Below are positions 48,398 through 64,000 of a stretch of 64,000 nt of DNA, in pieces; the stretch's first letter is position 1, and each line of letters opens with the position of its first letter. A model generated the notes under the pieces. The model searched no databases. It had not been told where the DNA came from and saw only the letters and a program-made list of their open reading frames with translations. A program made the position numbers and the translations under genes. Origin of the DNA: Sebastes aleutianus (taxonomy: Eukaryota > Chordata > Actinopteri > Perciformes > Sebastidae); NCBI GenBank assembly GCA_916700875.1, contig CAKAKS010000066.1, positions 36,914,716-36,978,715 on the forward strand, given 5' to 3'.

Positions 48398-49480
48398 TAT
48401 CAAGACCGATGCAGTTTACAAGAAGGACGCCATTTAATTGACTAATGTGGCACCAAAATGAGGCACTCAAACCACATAGACTATGGTTTGAGTGCCTCAT
48501 GTTCCCAACAAATGTCTTCCTGGATGTTTCAGGATCCCACCCTCCCTCCACAGGAACTTCATCTGCTGTTGACAGCCCGTGTCCGTGGCTCTTGTGCCAA
48601 GCGGATCAAGTGTGCATTGTAAAAGGCAGCTCGATGTCCAACTGGGCAGTGCCATGTTATTATTGTTACAGCACCTTGTGCTTCTTGGGGCCCTATTGAG
48701 ACGTGTTAACAGATGATGCACGCCAGTAAAACATCTGACAGTGATACCCCCTAAAGAACACAGTGGGGGTCCGAGGTTGACCAAGTGCCCTCACACCTCT
48801 TAGGCTAATTAGCTGCCTTTCACATATGTTACACAGATGTAGTTGATTAATCAGGTACAGTCTGGCAAAGAAGACTTTCTTCTGTTATCTTGAGGAGTGC
48901 CTCAAGATAACAACCAGTGGGTTTGTGTCAAAATGTCCTTCCACTGTAAATCCTTTGTCAAACAGTGTGTCTGACAGGCCTGGGACACTGATCTTTGGCA
49001 AGTCTTTCTGTTCTCTATTCTGAGCATGAACTCATTCCTGCTAGAGGCAAACAGGGCCCTAGTCAAGTGTAAATGAGCTAGTAATAGAATAATACATGGG
49101 GCCTCTGTAATGGGATGCCTGTAGTCTGGGGGAATCTGTAAAGTAATCTGTGAATCTATACAAGCAGGCTATATCTTATCTATCTGTGTGTGTGTGTGTG
49201 TGTGCGTGTGCGTGTGCATGCGCGTGTGTGTGTGTGTGTGGTACAATGTGCTTTTTAAGCTTACAACACCAACAACAGTGTTTCTATGTGAGAACAGTAA
49301 CATTGGTTGCTTCTTGAATGCTGCCCTACATGGAACATTATTTATTATTTTAAAGTATGTAAGTATGACGTCCATTCTACGTCATACGTGGGTTTTCATT
49401 TAAACAAATATTATGGGGTAGTAGTAGCAGCACAGATAACAGTAATAATAGTAATAATACCACTTAGTATTTTTCTTCAG
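48398..49480. other. Intergenic sequence between ift81 and atp2a2
   Basis: No gene is recognised. It contains two short hairpins (48458-48500, 48884-48911) and a TG microsatellite at 49188-49240 (TGTGTGTGTG with GCGTG variants). Confidence 0.5.
49188..49240. repeat. TG dinucleotide microsatellite
   Basis: An alternating TG run interrupted by GCGTG and CATGCG. Confidence 0.9.
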
Positions 49481-49550
49481 CAACATCAATCTCAACGGCA
49501 GCGTCCCAGACATCTACGCTGGAGCCAGTGGTGTCCAACGGAAGTCCACG
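49481..49550 (+). other. Exon-like sequence of unknown identity
   Basis: A pyrimidine-rich acceptor TATTTTTCTTCAG precedes, and a donor ACG|GTAAGG follows, a 70-base stretch. One frame reads NINLNGSVPDIYAGASGVQR, which looks protein-like, but I match it to no gene. It may be a non-coding 5' exon of atp2a2, a fragment of a lost gene, or chance. Confidence 0.25.
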
Positions 49551-49625
49551 GTAAGGTTTCTGCAAACTGCCCCGACAGCTTCCTGGTTGACCTACAGCAG
49601 AAACCAGCAGGTTTGAATGGGATAC

Positions 49626-50722
49626 CCAGGTGAGGGTTAGATGTCTTCCTGTTTCTACCCGGGTTAGGGTTAGATGTCTTCCTGTTTCTACCCAGGTTAG
49701 GGTTAGATGTCCTCCTGTTTCTATCCAGGTTAGGGTTAGATGTCCTCCTGTTTCCTCCCAGGTTAGGGTTAGATGTCCTGTTTCTACCCAGGTTAGGGTT
49801 AGATGTCCTCCTGTTTCTACCCAGGTTAGGGTTAAATGTCTTCCTGTTTCTATCCAGGTTAGGGTTAGATGTCTTCCTGTTTCTATCCAGGTTAGGGTTA
49901 GATGTCCTCCTGTTTCTACCCAGGTTAGGGTTAAATGTCTTCCTGTTTCTATCCAGGTTAGGGTTAGATGTCTTCCTGTTTCTATCCAGGTTAGGGTTAG
50001 ATGTCCTCCTGTTTCTATCCAGGTTAGGGTTAGATGTCTTCCTGTTTCTATCCAGGTTAGGGTTAGATGTCTTCCTGTTTCTATCCACGTTAGGGTTAGT
50101 TGTCTTCCTGTTTCTACCCAGGTTAGAATTAGATGTCTTCCTGTTTCTATCCAGGTTAGGATTAGATGTCTTCCTGTTTCTATCCAGGTTAGGGTTAGAT
50201 GTCCTCCTGTTTCTATCCAGGTTAGGGTTAGATGTCCTCCTGTTTCTATCCAGGTTAGGGTTAGATGTCTTCCTGTTTCTATCCAGGTTAGGGTTAGATG
50301 TCTTCCTGTTTCTATCCAGGTTAGGGTTAGTTGTCTTCCTGTTTCTACCCAGGTTAGGATTAGATGTCTTCCTATTTCTATACAGGTTAGGGTTAGATGT
50401 CCTCCTGTTTCTATCCAGGTTAGGGTTAGATGTCTTCCTGTGACCTCTCACGGGTTAGGGTTAGATGTCTTCCTGTGTCCTCTCCCAGGTTAGGGTTAGA
50501 TGTCTTCCTGTGTCCTCTCACAGGTTAGGGTTAGATGTCTTCCTGTTTCTACCCGGGTTAGGGTTAGATGTCTTCCTGTGACCTCTCACGGGTTAGGGTT
50601 AGATGTCTTCCTGTGTCCTCTCCCAGGTTAGGGTTAGATGTCTTCCTGTGTCCTCTCACAGGTTAGGGTTAGATGTCTTCCTGTTTCTACCCGGGTTAGG
50701 GTTAGATGTCTTCCTGTGTCCT
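49626..50722. repeat. 33-bp minisatellite containing TTAGGG, about 33 copies
   Basis: The unit is CAGGTTAGGGTTAGATGTCT plus TCCTGTTTCTATC, with local variants (TCCTCTCACGGG). Every unit holds GGTTAGGGTTAG, one and a half vertebrate telomere repeats. The long frames on both strands (up to 319 codons) are artefacts of the 33-base period. Confidence 0.96.

Positions 50723-64000
<13,278 letters not shown>

Noticed and set aside
49492..50493. Frames of 319 and 287 codons in the 33-bp array
   Set aside because: 33 is divisible by three, so both strands stay open; the sequence is a DNA repeat.
49626..50722. True interstitial telomere tract
   Set aside because: TTAGGG is only part of a 33-base unit and never occurs in long perfect runs.

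Overview
The window is a piece of a ray-finned (teleost) fish genome, probably a spiny-rayed fish; I cannot name the species. The evidence is vertebrate split genes with short introns, fish-type repeats (L2 LINE, Tc1 elements with ~210 bp inverted ends, hAT-like MITEs, tRNA-derived SINEs), and proteins very close to human BCR, IFT81 and SERCA2. There is no prokaryotic content.

Layout. 1-17116 is most likely intron 1 of bcr (minus strand). It holds a 4.5 kb 34-bp minisatellite, a hAT-like element nested in another repeat, an L2 LINE inside an inverted-repeat DNA element, a C-rich and a 12-bp minisatellite, and a decayed hAT MITE. 17117-18446 is bcr coding exon 1. 18447-19911 is a head-to-head intergenic region carrying RFX/CCAAT-like motifs close to ift81. 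19912-46048 is a complete ift81 gene on the plus strand: 18 coding exons that join in frame to 676 codons plus stop, with an 11.4 kb minisatellite filling intron 1 and a GC-AG intron 15. 46049-51258 is the ift81-atp2a2 spacer with a nearly intact Tc1 element and a TTAGGG-containing 33-bp minisatellite. 51259-64000 is the 5' part of atp2a2 (coding exons 1-5, cut by the window end), whose 6.9 kb intron 1 is mostly two more minisatellites.

The genes are not an operon or pathway. IFT81 is a tubulin-binding intraflagellar transport protein, SERCA2 is the ER calcium pump, and BCR is a Rho GEF/GAP scaffold. IFT81 and ATP2A2 are also neighbours in human (12q24), which supports orthology. bcr beside them is a fish-type arrangement.

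The main peculiarity is that about 41% of the window (roughly 26 kb) is tandem repeat in a dozen unrelated arrays. Two have visible higher-order block structure, one appears to have grown out of the inside of a SINE, and one leaves only a few tens of bases between the array and the splice sites of its intron. I found no convincing new protein-coding system. The very long overlapping reading frames in the arrays are artefacts of repeat periods divisible by three.
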